Position numbers and translations under genes: made by a program
Part shown: positions 1 to 7,670 of the stretch, one piece after another
Position numbering within the stretch: the stretch's first letter is position 1
Layout of the letters: each line of letters starts with the position of its first letter
The notes under the pieces: generated by a model
Databases searched by the model: none
Seen by the model: only the letters and a program-made list of their open reading frames with translations
Told to the model about the DNA's origin: nothing
Source: Gammaproteobacteria bacterium RIFCSPHIGHO2_12_FULL_38_11
GTDB lineage: Bacteria > Pseudomonadota > Gammaproteobacteria > Coxiellales > Coxiellaceae
NCBI GenBank assembly: GCA_001801515.1
Contig: MGXX01000023.1
Coordinates: forward strand, 3,299-15,941
DNA length: 12,643 nt
Direction of reading: 5' to 3'

Positions 1-501
1 CACCGCACCGCCCCGATTTTCAATTGCGTCCATAATTTCATTCGCTAAGCGAATCACCATGGTTTTTTCATTACGTTTGTTGGCATATTCAACCAGCCAA
101 CGCATTGCCAATGTTGAACGGCGTGTTGCACGAATTTCAACAGGGACTTGATAAGTAGAACCACCAACACGACGAGACTTCACTTCGACTTGCGGCGTAA
201 TATTTTCCAGTGCTGTTTTAAATGCATTTAATGCCGCTGTGCGTGAAGCTTCATCAGCGCGGATATCACCCGTAGGTTTTGCAGCATCAGCACCTTCAAC
301 CTGTGCGCTAGTGACCGCATCTAATTTCTTCGAGCTTTTCAAGCTTTTTACAACATTATCCAACGCACCGTAAACAGCACTTTCCGCAACGGATTTTTTT
401 CCGGAATTCATCACGGAATTAATGAATTTAGCCAGTAAAATACTTTTAAAAAGCGGATCTGGTAAAATTTCTCGTTTAGGGGCGGCTTTACGTCTTGCCA
501 T
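1..501 (-). CDS. rpsG: 30S ribosomal protein S7, C-terminus cut by window edge
   Basis: This is the 16S rRNA-binding S7 protein of the 30S head. The frame runs from ATG at 501 to the left edge, giving 167 residues without a stop. The N-terminal REILPDP, the GKKS..AES..Y.AL segment and the core [18 protein letters not shown] and [10 protein letters not shown] are diagnostic. A GGAGAG ribosome-binding site lies at 507-512, five bases before the start. Compared with E. coli S7 as I recall it, about 32 extra residues sit between GAL (residues 45-47) and AFKTALEN (about residue 93). The insert is Lys/Asp/Ala-rich and falls before the conserved [10 protein letters not shown] block. S7 proteins of some Legionellales are also longer here, so the insertion may be a lineage trait. 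It is the second gene of the str operon after rpsL; fusA would normally follow, outside the window. Confidence 0.97.
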   Translation of the reverse strand, partial: MARRKAAPKREILPDPLFKSILLAKFINSVMNSGKKSVAESAVYGALDNVVKSLKSSKKLDAVTSAQVEGADAAKPTGDIRADEASRTAALNAFKTALENITPQVEVKSRRVGGSTYQVPVEIRATRRSTLAMRWLVEYANKRNEKTMVIRLANEIMDAIENRGGAV

Positions 502-565
502 TGTTTCTCTCCGATTAATGTCTCTATTTACACAGGTTCTTGCAAAATTCAATTTTTCGCTTTGT

Positions 566-611
566 TGCGAGCTCTTCGCATCGCTTGTTCCGGGTTATGA
601 GTACATAACCC
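566..611 (-). promoter_or_regulatory. Hairpins in the rpsL-rpsG intercistronic region
   Basis: The 128-bp gap between rpsL and rpsG holds a perfect 8-bp stem with a 4-base loop (592-599 with 604-611, arms GGGTTATG/CATAACCC) and a smaller 5-bp stem (566-570 with 576-580). Neither is followed by a T-run on the operon strand, so they do not look like intrinsic terminators. In E. coli the rpsL-rpsG intercistronic mRNA is the target for translational feedback by S7. These hairpins could play a comparable role or simply be a processing site; I see no sequence match to the E. coli site. Confidence 0.4.
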
Positions 612-629
612 TTCACGCGCGTCTCCGCA

Positions 630-1004
630 CTATTCTTTAGGTTTCTTAGCACCATATTTCGAACGACCGCGACGACGTCCACTAACACCCGCAATATCCA
701 AGCTACCGCGCACAACATGATAACGCACACCCGGTAAATCCTTCACACGACCACCACGAATCAATACCACGGAATGTTCTTGTAAATTGTGGCCTTCACC
801 ACCAATATAAGCAGTAACTTCACTACCATTGGTCACCTTAACACGGGCTACTTTACGTAACGCTGAGTTTGGTTTTTTGGGTGTGATTGTATATACACGT
901 GTACATACACCACGACGTTGTGGGCAACCGCCCAAAGCGGGAACGTTAGTCTTTTTTACTTTCGACTGACGCGGTTTTCGTACGAGCTGATTTATTCTAG
1001 CCAT
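630..1004 (-). CDS. rpsL: 30S ribosomal protein S12
   Basis: S12 sits at the decoding centre of the 30S subunit and monitors codon-anticodon pairing. The protein is 124 residues, the usual bacterial length, and carries the family signatures [38 protein letters not shown] and [13 protein letters not shown]. The start is ATG at 1004, with AGGA at 1011-1014 six bases upstream. An in-frame ATG at 1028 would add eight residues (MNHKSGHT) absent from the family and is not used here. Lys43 and Lys88, where streptomycin-resistance changes usually occur, are wild type, and Asp89, the residue methylthiolated by RimO in other bacteria, is present. It is the first visible gene of the str operon and has its own promoter just upstream. 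Confidence 0.98.
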   Translation of the reverse strand: MARINQLVRKPRQSKVKKTNVPALGGCPQRRGVCTRVYTITPKKPNSALRKVARVKVTNGSEVTAYIGGEGHNLQEHSVVLIRGGRVKDLPGVRYHVVRGSLDIAGVSGRRRGRSKYGAKKPKE

Positions 1005-1044
1005 TGTGTGTCCTGATTTGTGATTCAAGCAAAAGGGATCGCAG

Positions 1045-1074
1045 ATTCTAAAGAAAGGTTGGCGTCAATGTCAA
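1045..1074 (-). promoter_or_regulatory. Sigma70-type promoter of the str operon
   Basis: On the minus strand a perfect -35 TTGACA (1069-1074) is followed after 18 bases by TAGAAT (1045-1050), a 5/6 match to the -10 consensus. Transcription would start near 1038, giving a leader of roughly 35 bases before the rpsL ATG at 1004. The placement fits a strong housekeeping promoter. It shows that rpsL need not be transcribed from an upstream rpoBC operon in this genome. Confidence 0.75.
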
Positions 1075-1212
1075 CAAAATCTTCGAATAATTTTCAAAAT
1101 TTAACGAATAAGGTGAATATCTGATTTTTCAAGCGTTTTTTTACTGTTTTTCGTTCAGAACAGAACCAATCAAGACCTCAGCTTTATTCAAGCAAAATCA
1201 CAAAATGCAACC

Positions 1213-1244
1213 TATAGTTAACAGGTTCCTTAGCAACTCGAGGA
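1213..1244 (+). promoter_or_regulatory. Possible -10 and ribosome-binding site of the 805-aa gene
   Basis: TATAGT at 1213-1218 matches the -10 consensus at five of six positions, but no good -35 lies 16-18 bases upstream. A sigma70 promoter here would therefore be weak or activator-dependent. GAGGA at 1240-1244 lies four bases before the ATG at 1249 and supports that start. Nothing in 1080-1248 resembles the paired TTAA half-sites seen at 9.2 kb. The rest of the 1075-1248 interval is AT-rich with no other recognisable signal. Confidence 0.35.
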
Positions 1245-1248
1245 TACT

Positions 1249-3666
1249 ATGCCAACAAAAACAACACATCCAACGGAATCAGTGGCACTGTGGAATAAAA
1301 TCAACCCTAGCTGCCCAGCGCAGCTAATTGACGATAATACTAAATGGTTTGAACCTTCAATAACCAGCTATGGTATAGACCCCTCTCAACACGATATCGC
1401 CAGCGAACTCATTAGGATTTTTAATCAAACAGGCGTAATCATCCTGGATGGCGATGCGCCGGGAAATTTTATTTCGGATGATGAGAAAGTGATTTGCACG
1501 AACATCGATACCACAATAGAACTTGAAAAGAAACTTGAAAAGGAACTTGAGGCGATACCAACACAAAACATGGAAAATAAAAATAATAAAATTAAAGAAG
1601 TCTATGACACGTATTTTGCGGGAAAAAATTCAGATGATTTTGTCGTACAAACAACAAAAGCGCTGCTGTATTTAAAATTAAATGAGCCGGAGTTGCAGAA
1701 TGCTGATATCTTAATATGGGACCAAGAATTAATTAATACATTCTCCGCTGCCTATGAGAAAAACGAAAAGGTGGATTTAGAAGGCAAAATTGATAGCTAT
1801 CTTGCAACATTATTTAAAGAAAATCCTAATCTTGAAGAATTAAAAACCTTTGGTTTTTCAAGTAGGCAAATCTTATCACTTCCTATAAGGAACGAAGCAG
1901 CTTTAAATGCCATAAGCTATTTAAAAAACCAGCCAAATGCCGATCCTGCAAAAATCATCAGTGAAATTAAAAATGCCTCTCAAGAAAAAATCAACGTGTT
2001 GGCAAATAAGTATTTAGTATTGCCAAATAAAGATACTGACTTGAAAGCAGATTCGCCAAAAACTGAAAAGTTTCAAGAAGTAGTACCGCCAGAAGTTGAA
2101 AGGTTTCAAGAAGCTTATAAAAAAGCACAACTCAAGCAAATTCCTGCACAGTCCATAGCTTCAACACCTGAAAAAAAAATTGAATTAAGCGTTTTTTTGC
2201 AAAAACTTATCCCTGAAGGCATGGCGACAAATTTATTTTCACAAAAAGCTATCTCTACTTTTGAAGAAAGCATAAAACCAAAACAGCTTTCAGTAAAAGG
2301 GGGGACTGAAAATAATTCCCTGACTACTAATGCAACAGTATTAAGAGATAAAATTTACGCATTTGCTAAAGAAACAATACAGCTTGGTTATTTAAGCAAA
2401 CATCCAGAATGCAAAGCAGTTATTAGCAAAATGAACGAGAAAATGGCATCAAAAAAAGAATTTCCTTGGACAGACGAAGAAAAAAATATCTTGCGTGATT
2501 ATAAAAAATTTTTCAAAACATGGGATAAAACATTTGAAAAAGAATTTTTTAACGCATTAAATCCCCCCACTGAAGAGCAACCCACAAGAACGAGTGAAGC
2601 CAAAACAGCTGCAAAAACGGAACCAGAAGCATCTCTCAACAAAGAAAAAAAAATGCGTTTTAGAGAAGCACAATCAATTGCTGAAAAGCAAACAGCATAT
2701 ACCACACTTCAAAAAAATATTATTGCCGAAATAGGCAAGCTACCCGAATTAAAAACGCTAGCGGCAGAGGTAGTAAAAAACTTGCGACACCGTATTGGGG
2801 CATCAAAACAGAGCGCTGAAATTCATGAGATAATAAAAAACTTCACAGATAAATCATTGACCCTATCTCTTGAATCCAAGGAAATATGCAACCGCTGCAT
2901 GACGTCACTTAGGGAACACGACAAAAAATATGCTGCTGCTGTTAATGAGAACACGCCTGGTGTTTCACTTTTCAATGCAGACACATATCAGGAAACTTGG
3001 GGTAAAAACGAACAAGGAGAGTATGGGAATTTTGTTAAACCCATCGAACGGACTAATCCTACAGCTAAAAACAAGGCTATCGCAGCCCAAATTTACGATC
3101 CAATAAATGAAATCGGTGAAATCTTACTTACAGAATCTACAACTGAACCCGAGCCTCTAATAGTTATTCCAGCCCTAGCAAACGAAATTCGTCCAGCATT
3201 AGAGGAAGACAAGAAAAAACTAGCGCACGACATTATATTTTGCAAAACAGACGGCGAAAAATCAGTGCTTACTAATTTGTCTGAAAAAATAATGGGGCAA
3301 CGCGAGAATGCAGCGCTTTGTTCACCTGAAAAAAAACCCAGCGCATCACTTAATTTACTACAATTTGAACTGGAATATCAAAAAGAAGCCTATAAACTGC
3401 AACAAAAAAACGGCGGCGCATTCGCTAATTTTCTGAATCCCCTTAAAGAGAAAATAGCGGCTATCGATCACATGATCAATGGGCTAAACAAATTAACAGA
3501 ATTTGTTGATGGAGCACCTTATTCCTCAACTTGGGAGCCGGCAAGTGAAGCACTCCTTAAAAAAGCGCCGGAGTTACAAAAACTAACAACTGAGTTTAAA
3601 TTATTGAGAGACAAACTACATCCACCACAAGATAACTGGGATCTTATTAGTCACCCCACAGAGTAA
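1249..3666 (+). CDS. Large uncharacterised Lys/Glu-rich protein, effector candidate
   Basis: I do not recognise this 805-residue protein. It reads as soluble and mostly helical, with long runs rich in Lys, Glu, Gln and Asn and no obvious signal peptide or membrane segment. Visible features are a small 12-base repeat coding ELEKKLEKELEA (residues about 91-102), a repeated (E)KFQE / (E)RFQE pair near residues 275-290, a Pro/Thr/Ala/Glu-rich linker around residues 440-465, and an isolated CNRC pair near residues 547-550. The ATG at 1249 is supported by GAGGA four bases upstream. The gene diverges from the str operon and is followed by a 223-bp gap and a second large gene on the same strand. Size, composition and neighbourhood resemble Legionella/Coxiella type IV effectors, but this is inference only. 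Confidence 0.85.
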   Translation: MPTKTTHPTESVALWNKINPSCPAQLIDDNTKWFEPSITSYGIDPSQHDIASELIRIFNQTGVIILDGDAPGNFISDDEKVICTNIDTTIELEKKLEKELEAIPTQNMENKNNKIKEVYDTYFAGKNSDDFVVQTTKALLYLKLNEPELQNADILIWDQELINTFSAAYEKNEKVDLEGKIDSYLATLFKENPNLEELKTFGFSSRQILSLPIRNEAALNAISYLKNQPNADPAKIISEIKNASQEKINVLANKYLVLPNKDTDLKADSPKTEKFQEVVPPEVERFQEAYKKAQLKQIPAQSIASTPEKKIELSVFLQKLIPEGMATNLFSQKAISTFEESIKPKQLSVKGGTENNSLTTNATVLRDKIYAFAKETIQLGYLSKHPECKAVISKMNEKMASKKEFPWTDEEKNILRDYKKFFKTWDKTFEKEFFNALNPPTEEQPTRTSEAKTAAKTEPEASLNKEKKMRFREAQSIAEKQTAYTTLQKNIIAEIGKLPELKTLAAEVVKNLRHRIGASKQSAEIHEIIKNFTDKSLTLSLESKEICNRCMTSLREHDKKYAAAVNENTPGVSLFNADTYQETWGKNEQGEYGNFVKPIERTNPTAKNKAIAAQIYDPINEIGEILLTESTTEPEPLIVIPALANEIRPALEEDKKKLAHDIIFCKTDGEKSVLTNLSEKIMGQRENAALCSPEKKPSASLNLLQFELEYQKEAYKLQQKNGGAFANFLNPLKEKIAAIDHMINGLNKLTEFVDGAPYSSTWEPASEALLKKAPELQKLTTEFKLLRDKLHPPQDNWDLISHPTE
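1519..1554 (+). repeat. Three imperfect 12-bp tandem repeats inside the 805-aa gene
   Basis: Three consecutive 12-base units (1519-1530, 1531-1542, 1543-1554) of the form GAACTTGAAAAG encode ELEK-KLEK-ELEA, a short charged helix. The third copy has diverged at its 3' end. The period is a multiple of three, so slippage here would keep the frame. Confidence 0.7.
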
Positions 3667-3718
3667 CAGCATTATCCTCCATTCATACAATCCGTCCATT
3701 TCAGCCAGTTCAATAAAA

Positions 3719-3808
3719 CGTAGCAAAGGTTAACACATAATTAGTATCTTTTTCGGGTCAATCCAGGGTTGCCTTGCTACGCCATCTGAGGTAACGTTAG
3801 CGGCAATC
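3719..3808 (+). promoter_or_regulatory. Structured region with mutually exclusive pairings upstream of the 1042-aa gene
   Basis: In the 223-bp gap before the next gene, CCTTGCTACG (3772-3781) can pair with CGTAGCAAAGG (3719-3729), leaving one bulged base. Alternatively the stretch 3768-3781 can pair with 3795-3808 (CGTTAGCGGCAATC) in an imperfect stem of about 13 pairs with small bulges. The two foldings exclude each other because they share one strand. I recognise no riboswitch class or leader peptide, and I see no convincing promoter. Other explanations are a decayed mobile element or chance. The remaining gap sequence (3667-3718) shows nothing clear. Confidence 0.3.
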
Positions 3809-3834
3809 AGAACAGGTCGATTACGTTGTTTTTA

Positions 3835-3868
3835 AGGAACAGGTACGACTTATTTCGTACCTGTTCCT
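3835..3868 (+). repeat. Perfect 14-bp inverted repeat just upstream of the 1042-aa gene
   Basis: Arms AGGAACAGGTACGA (3835-3848) and TCGTACCTGTTCCT (3855-3868) are perfectly complementary around a 6-base loop. The repeat ends 21 bases before the ATG at 3890 and 8 bases before the AAGGTG ribosome-binding site. It lacks a following T-run on either strand, so it is not a typical terminator. It could be an mRNA-stabilising or translation-controlling hairpin, a protein-binding palindrome, or a small dispersed palindromic element. Confidence 0.7.
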
Positions 3869-3889
3869 AAGCCAAAAAGGTGAATAATC

Positions 3890-6800
3890 ATGAGGGAAAC
3901 AAACTACAGTCTTCAAAATTTAATAGCCGATTTAGATGAAAAGCGCATAAAATCGAACATCCCTGCCACTACGAATAAAAAATATCTTGTCGACTTAAAA
4001 ACAGATTTAATGGGATTCAATTCTGCTGCGTTCAGGGAAAACTTCATCTATTTAAAACAAAAATTAAAAAACTTCGATACCGCCCAATTAAGTAGAAAAA
4101 GACTCTGTATCGAACTGATTCAATTTATTGAAAAAGTTGCTGAAACAGCGCTTCCCACAACACTTGACAAAAATTCACTGGCTTTTGTAAATACTGTTTA
4201 TCTACCCTCTATTTTACTTTGCCAAGCCTACCTTAAACATCAACTAAAAAACGCAGAAGATAATCAAGCATTTTTGCCCAGCGAAATAAAATTTAAAATC
4301 ATAGAAACCGCAGAGTGCAGTGATGACTTTATTGCCCCTAAGATAGAAGCGTATATTAATAAGTTACAAGCCTTAATAACAACATCTAACAGCTTAGCGC
4401 ATGAGCCTGATGATGAACGCGCACTTTCATCACCCCCTCCCCTTCCGCGCGAAGCGTCAGGCAACACTTCAGAGGATCTACTCACTTCTACCAACAATGC
4501 ATTTCCTCTAGTGGGCGTGAAAGAACCAATCGTTGGTAAAAACGACTCATTCACCTCTCAAGATTTCATTGGCAAAATTCGTCTTCAAAATATTGATTTA
4601 CAGATATTCAGAAGGGTGGGGCGAATTTTTGTAACCGAGGATTTAAACTTATCCGAATTAAAACCTGAAGAAAAAAAATCATTAAACGGCCTTGATTTTT
4701 CCGGCTTTATTTTTATGGGGAAAGTAGATGCAACCGGTTGCAATTTATCAAATTCAAATTTTTCAGATTGTGAATTTAGAGGGGATTTTATTGTCAATGG
4801 CGCAAACTTAAGTGGCACTAAATTTGAAGACATAAAATTTTTGGCAGATTATCAATCAGACACAAAAACAAATTTTGGCAAAGGAAAGAAAACAGCTTTA
4901 CTAAGCGAAAGCACAAAATATGAGCTTGTCATAATCGACCCTATTCCAGAAAAAGAAACAAGATACCTCATGGAAAAGAAAAAAGAAGCAGAAGCGAAAA
5001 ATAAAAAGGTGAAATATAAAAAATGTCTTTTTGTCAAAAGAAACGAAGGTGAAGTCAACAATCTAGAATACGCGACTGCCGATATGGCTGACAACGCATT
5101 TATCACACCTGAAGCTTTTAATCACAACCTGCTGCCTGATTTAAAATCCGAAAAAAATAAAGAAAATACTTTAAACAGAATTTTAAAAGTAACCAATGCA
5201 CGCAAGCACACCAAAAGTAGGCACCTCAACCAAATAACACGCGTTTTCCCAATCGAAAAAACAAAAGAAACCTTTGCGATAACAATGCTGATTTTCGCTC
5301 AAAAACAAAAATCATTCTGCCATGGGAATACACTGGTGCTTGCAACCGACAATCCGGAAGAAGCAAAAGAAATGTGGGATGATATTCACAGTGCATTCAA
5401 TGAACAAAAAAAATTCTGGCGCAGCCCTGGACAATTTTTTAGTGATCTATGGAATAAAAACATCTATGACCGAATACTCAGCGAAGTAAAAAAGAAAGAA
5501 AATAAAGGGAAGGAAATCTCTTACCAAGAACGAATTAATTTTTTTATAAGCCATGCTCAAAAATATCCAAACGGTCGCGCAACACGTGCCTTATATAATG
5601 TAGTAAAAAAATATCAGGACGGCGTATTCAATACCGCAGCAAAAACTCAAATAATATCTGAAATCGACTTAAATAATAATCCCGAAACCGCAGCAAAAAC
5701 TCAAATAATATCTGAAATTGACTTAAATAATAATCCCGAATTTGCCCAATCAGTTCGAGCTTTTCGCAACAATGCAAAACCCACTATGAGCAGTGCCTCA
5801 GTTGATTCGACTCAACACCCTGCGATAAAAGAAGCTGCACCTGAAACACCGGTAATAACAGAAGTGGATGCTGCTGTTATCACTGAAAATACACGTGTCA
5901 TATTAGAAGTGTTATCAACCTTCATGAAAATACCAAGCACCTCCACAATGTCTTCGCTTAATAAATTAAAAGCCTGCATCGATAAATTAAAATCAATCGG
6001 GAATAATCCAACATTTCACACGCACCCAGAATTAGCGGGAATTACCTACGATGAAACCTTAACTGCGATAACAAAAAAATATAAAGAAATTTGTTTAAAA
6101 TTGGCAGGGTTTTTGAATCCAACAGTCATTGAGGAAGCAAAACAATACGCTAAAAATTCAATGCCGCTTTCAACGCGAGTATTTTATATTGATTTATGTG
6201 AATTCAATAAATTATACAGCCAATCTAATTTACCAGCAGAAGCCAAAAACAGTATTTTCTCCTCTTGCCAAGCTATTGAAGCTGATGCTTCAGATGATAC
6301 CATTACGATGACACGCGCGTTATGGACCCTATTTTCATCAGATAAAACAGCGCAGGAAAAAAATGCCGCACTCGTTCATTTAAAAGAAAATATTGAGAAG
6401 AATTTTTATGCGCTACCTGAATTCAAAACAGATCTCGTTTTTCTTAAATTATTTTCAAATGAATTCTCTGGTAAATTAACGAATGATTTATACAAAAAAA
6501 TCTACAGGCAGGCTTATGCAGTGAGCATTTTGGAAGATAAGCTGACAGAATGTTTAACACAACAATCATCCTATGATCACGTCAAAATTTTACCTACCTC
6601 GGCTGATAAAAAAGAATTTAGGGTGCAAGCTAATTTTCCGCCAAAATTTCTTAATGCACCAAAAACAGATGATGAATTAAACGCTGAAAAGGAAAAAGTG
6701 ACTATCATGGATAATTTCTTAAATGTGATTCAAACACAAATTCAAGCAATGCATACTGATGCAGAAAAGGTGTTTGACGCCATTGCAGAAATTAAAAAGG

Positions 6801-7018
6801 CTCTGACGCCTATTAAACGCGAAATGGAGAATAAATGCGGTAATGTTGTACTTAGCAAGATTTTCGATTATTCCTACGAAACTGAAATGCTTCGAAAAAT
6901 TAAAACGATTGAAGAGGGAATGCAACATTGGCAAGAAGATGTGAGCAAAATGATTTCATTGCCGGTGAGTAACGTTGAAGCAGATCATGCTGAAACGCAT
7001 CAACCTGTCTTTTCGTGA
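3890..7018 (+). CDS. Large protein with a pentapeptide-like segment, effector candidate
   Basis: This 1042-residue protein has no family I can name as a whole. The N-terminal ~165 residues look helical. A disordered linker with SPPPLPRE (181-188) follows. A short stretch at about residues 268-320 has the pentapeptide-repeat pattern (LDFSG, CNLSN, SNFSD, CEFRG, ANLSG, TKFED), enough for only one or two coils of a right-handed beta-helix. A basic region (about 360-480) and long helical segments make up the rest; a directly repeated 18-residue unit lies near 582-617. I see no signal peptide or membrane helix. The ATG at 3890 is preceded by AAGGTG (3877-3882). The frame ends in TGA at 7016-7018, but an open frame continues in the same phase for 84 more codons, so the protein may be a shortened form. 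The effector role is inferred from size, composition and context. Confidence 0.85.
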   Translation: MRETNYSLQNLIADLDEKRIKSNIPATTNKKYLVDLKTDLMGFNSAAFRENFIYLKQKLKNFDTAQLSRKRLCIELIQFIEKVAETALPTTLDKNSLAFVNTVYLPSILLCQAYLKHQLKNAEDNQAFLPSEIKFKIIETAECSDDFIAPKIEAYINKLQALITTSNSLAHEPDDERALSSPPPLPREASGNTSEDLLTSTNNAFPLVGVKEPIVGKNDSFTSQDFIGKIRLQNIDLQIFRRVGRIFVTEDLNLSELKPEEKKSLNGLDFSGFIFMGKVDATGCNLSNSNFSDCEFRGDFIVNGANLSGTKFEDIKFLADYQSDTKTNFGKGKKTALLSESTKYELVIIDPIPEKETRYLMEKKKEAEAKNKKVKYKKCLFVKRNEGEVNNLEYATADMADNAFITPEAFNHNLLPDLKSEKNKENTLNRILKVTNARKHTKSRHLNQITRVFPIEKTKETFAITMLIFAQKQKSFCHGNTLVLATDNPEEAKEMWDDIHSAFNEQKKFWRSPGQFFSDLWNKNIYDRILSEVKKKENKGKEISYQERINFFISHAQKYPNGRATRALYNVVKKYQDGVFNTAAKTQIISEIDLNNNPETAAKTQIISEIDLNNNPEFAQSVRAFRNNAKPTMSSASVDSTQHPAIKEAAPETPVITEVDAAVITENTRVILEVLSTFMKIPSTSTMSSLNKLKACIDKLKSIGNNPTFHTHPELAGITYDETLTAITKKYKEICLKLAGFLNPTVIEEAKQYAKNSMPLSTRVFYIDLCEFNKLYSQSNLPAEAKNSIFSSCQAIEADASDDTITMTRALWTLFSSDKTAQEKNAALVHLKENIEKNFYALPEFKTDLVFLKLFSNEFSGKLTNDLYKKIYRQAYAVSILEDKLTECLTQQSSYDHVKILPTSADKKEFRVQANFPPKFLNAPKTDDELNAEKEKVTIMDNFLNVIQTQIQAMHTDAEKVFDAIAEIKKALTPIKREMENKCGNVVLSKIFDYSYETEMLRKIKTIEEGMQHWQEDVSKMISLPVSNVEADHAETHQPVFS
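5633..5740 (+). repeat. 54-bp in-frame tandem duplication in the 1042-aa gene
   Basis: Two adjacent 54-base copies (5633-5686 and 5687-5740) differ at one base, C5665 versus T5719, a silent Ile codon change. Each encodes the same 18 residues, beginning TAAKTQIISE and ending LNNNPE. The near identity implies a recent duplication by slippage or unequal exchange. Copy number could vary between strains without breaking the frame. Confidence 0.95.
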
Positions 7019-7021
7019 ACC

Positions 7022-7276
7022 GTGTCAAGTGGTCAAGCTGCAGAAAGTTGCATTAAAGCAATATTTTTCGCAAAAGATACAGATGAATTGCACAATCTAC
7101 TTGAAAAAGAAATAAAATCATTAACCGGCAAGTCGTCAAAGCTATCATCTCTTTTTTCAGATCCCAACAAAATGTATAGGCAAGCCTTAAATACAGCAAA
7201 TAGCACACTAACAACCGCTCTCGCGAGCATGGCTGAATCTGCAAAGATGACACAATCCAAAACTCAGCCCCAGTGA
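7022..7276 (+). pseudogene. In-phase 84-codon continuation of the 1042-aa gene beyond TGA
   Basis: This frame lies in the same phase as the preceding gene: TGA (7016-7018), one ACC codon, then GTG (7022). It stays open for 84 codons to TGA at 7274-7276. The nominal GTG start has no ribosome-binding site; the bases before it are the end of the upstream gene. The predicted peptide (AESCIKAIFFAKDTDELHNL and onward, ending TQSKTQPQ) is helical and charged, like the upstream protein. The simplest reading is that the ancestral gene ran from 3890 to 7276, about 1128 codons, and one nonsense change or small indel cut off its C-terminus. Alternatives are UGA readthrough, translational coupling of a small separate protein, or a sequencing error. 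If Dot/Icm-like secretion applies, losing the C-terminus could matter because that signal is usually C-terminal. Confidence 0.6.
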
Positions 7277-7357
7277 TATCGATTTAACCTAGATTGACAG
7301 TTGAAATCGTCGCGAAGCGCTAACAAACCATCGCCAGCAATCCATTCTGTAACAGCT

Positions 7358-7597
7358 TGTGTTATATATATTTATCACCGAAACGCGCCCGGAAGGGTGC
7401 GTGCGGCCTACGCGATAGATCATCCTCCAAAATACGATTCATACAGTTTTTTATCAAACCTAACATAAAACTTTTTATCGTAATAAAAGGCAGGTTTGGG
7501 GGAAATTGCACTACCGTGTTTTTGTATGAGCCATGCTTGTCGCGAGATTCGCACGCACCCTTCCGGGCGCGTTTCAGTGATAAATATATATAACACA
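7358..7597. mobile_element. MITE-like element with 48-bp terminal inverted repeats
   Basis: The outer 48 bases at the left (7358-7405) and right (7550-7597) are inverted copies with a single mismatch (C7379 against A7576). They begin TGTGTTATATATATTTATC and continue through a GC-rich block, GCGCCCGGAAGGGTGCGTGCG. Pairing continues imperfectly inward, and the centre holds a second inverted repeat (CAAACCT 7455-7461, AGGTTTG 7492-7498). No transposase is encoded; the two small open frames that span it are products of the repeat. Size, repeats and lack of coding capacity fit a miniature inverted-repeat transposable element. No convincing target duplication is visible; AGC flanks both sides if the ends are set one base differently. 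It lies between convergent genes, where its transcript would fold into a long hairpin and could stop transcription from both sides. The flanks 7277-7357 and 7598-7670 show nothing else recognisable. Confidence 0.85.
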
Positions 7598-7670
7598 GCG
7601 ACTCCAACCCCAAGTTCATTGCATTTTTAGTTAGTAAATCCCCCCGCTTTTGGCTTCTGCAAAATCGCGA

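Noticed and set aside
1005..1028. Upstream in-frame ATG of rpsL at 1028
   Set aside because: It would add eight residues unlike any S12 and would place the start upstream of the good AGGA site at 1011-1014; the start at 1004 matches the family exactly.
3835..3868. The 14-bp inverted repeat as an intrinsic terminator of the 805-aa gene
   Set aside because: No T-run follows the stem on either strand, and it lies next to the downstream gene's ribosome-binding site, about 170 bases past the upstream stop.
4264..5106. Minus-strand open frames of 82-96 codons opposite the 1042-aa gene
   Set aside because: They are antisense shadows of a long gene with coding character on the plus strand, with no ribosome-binding sites and no recognisable protein features.
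7357..7619. Two overlapping open frames of 78 and 85 codons on opposite strands
   Set aside because: Both are produced by the terminal inverted repeats of the MITE-like element: their ends encode the same peptide in mirror arrangement, and neither has a ribosome-binding site.
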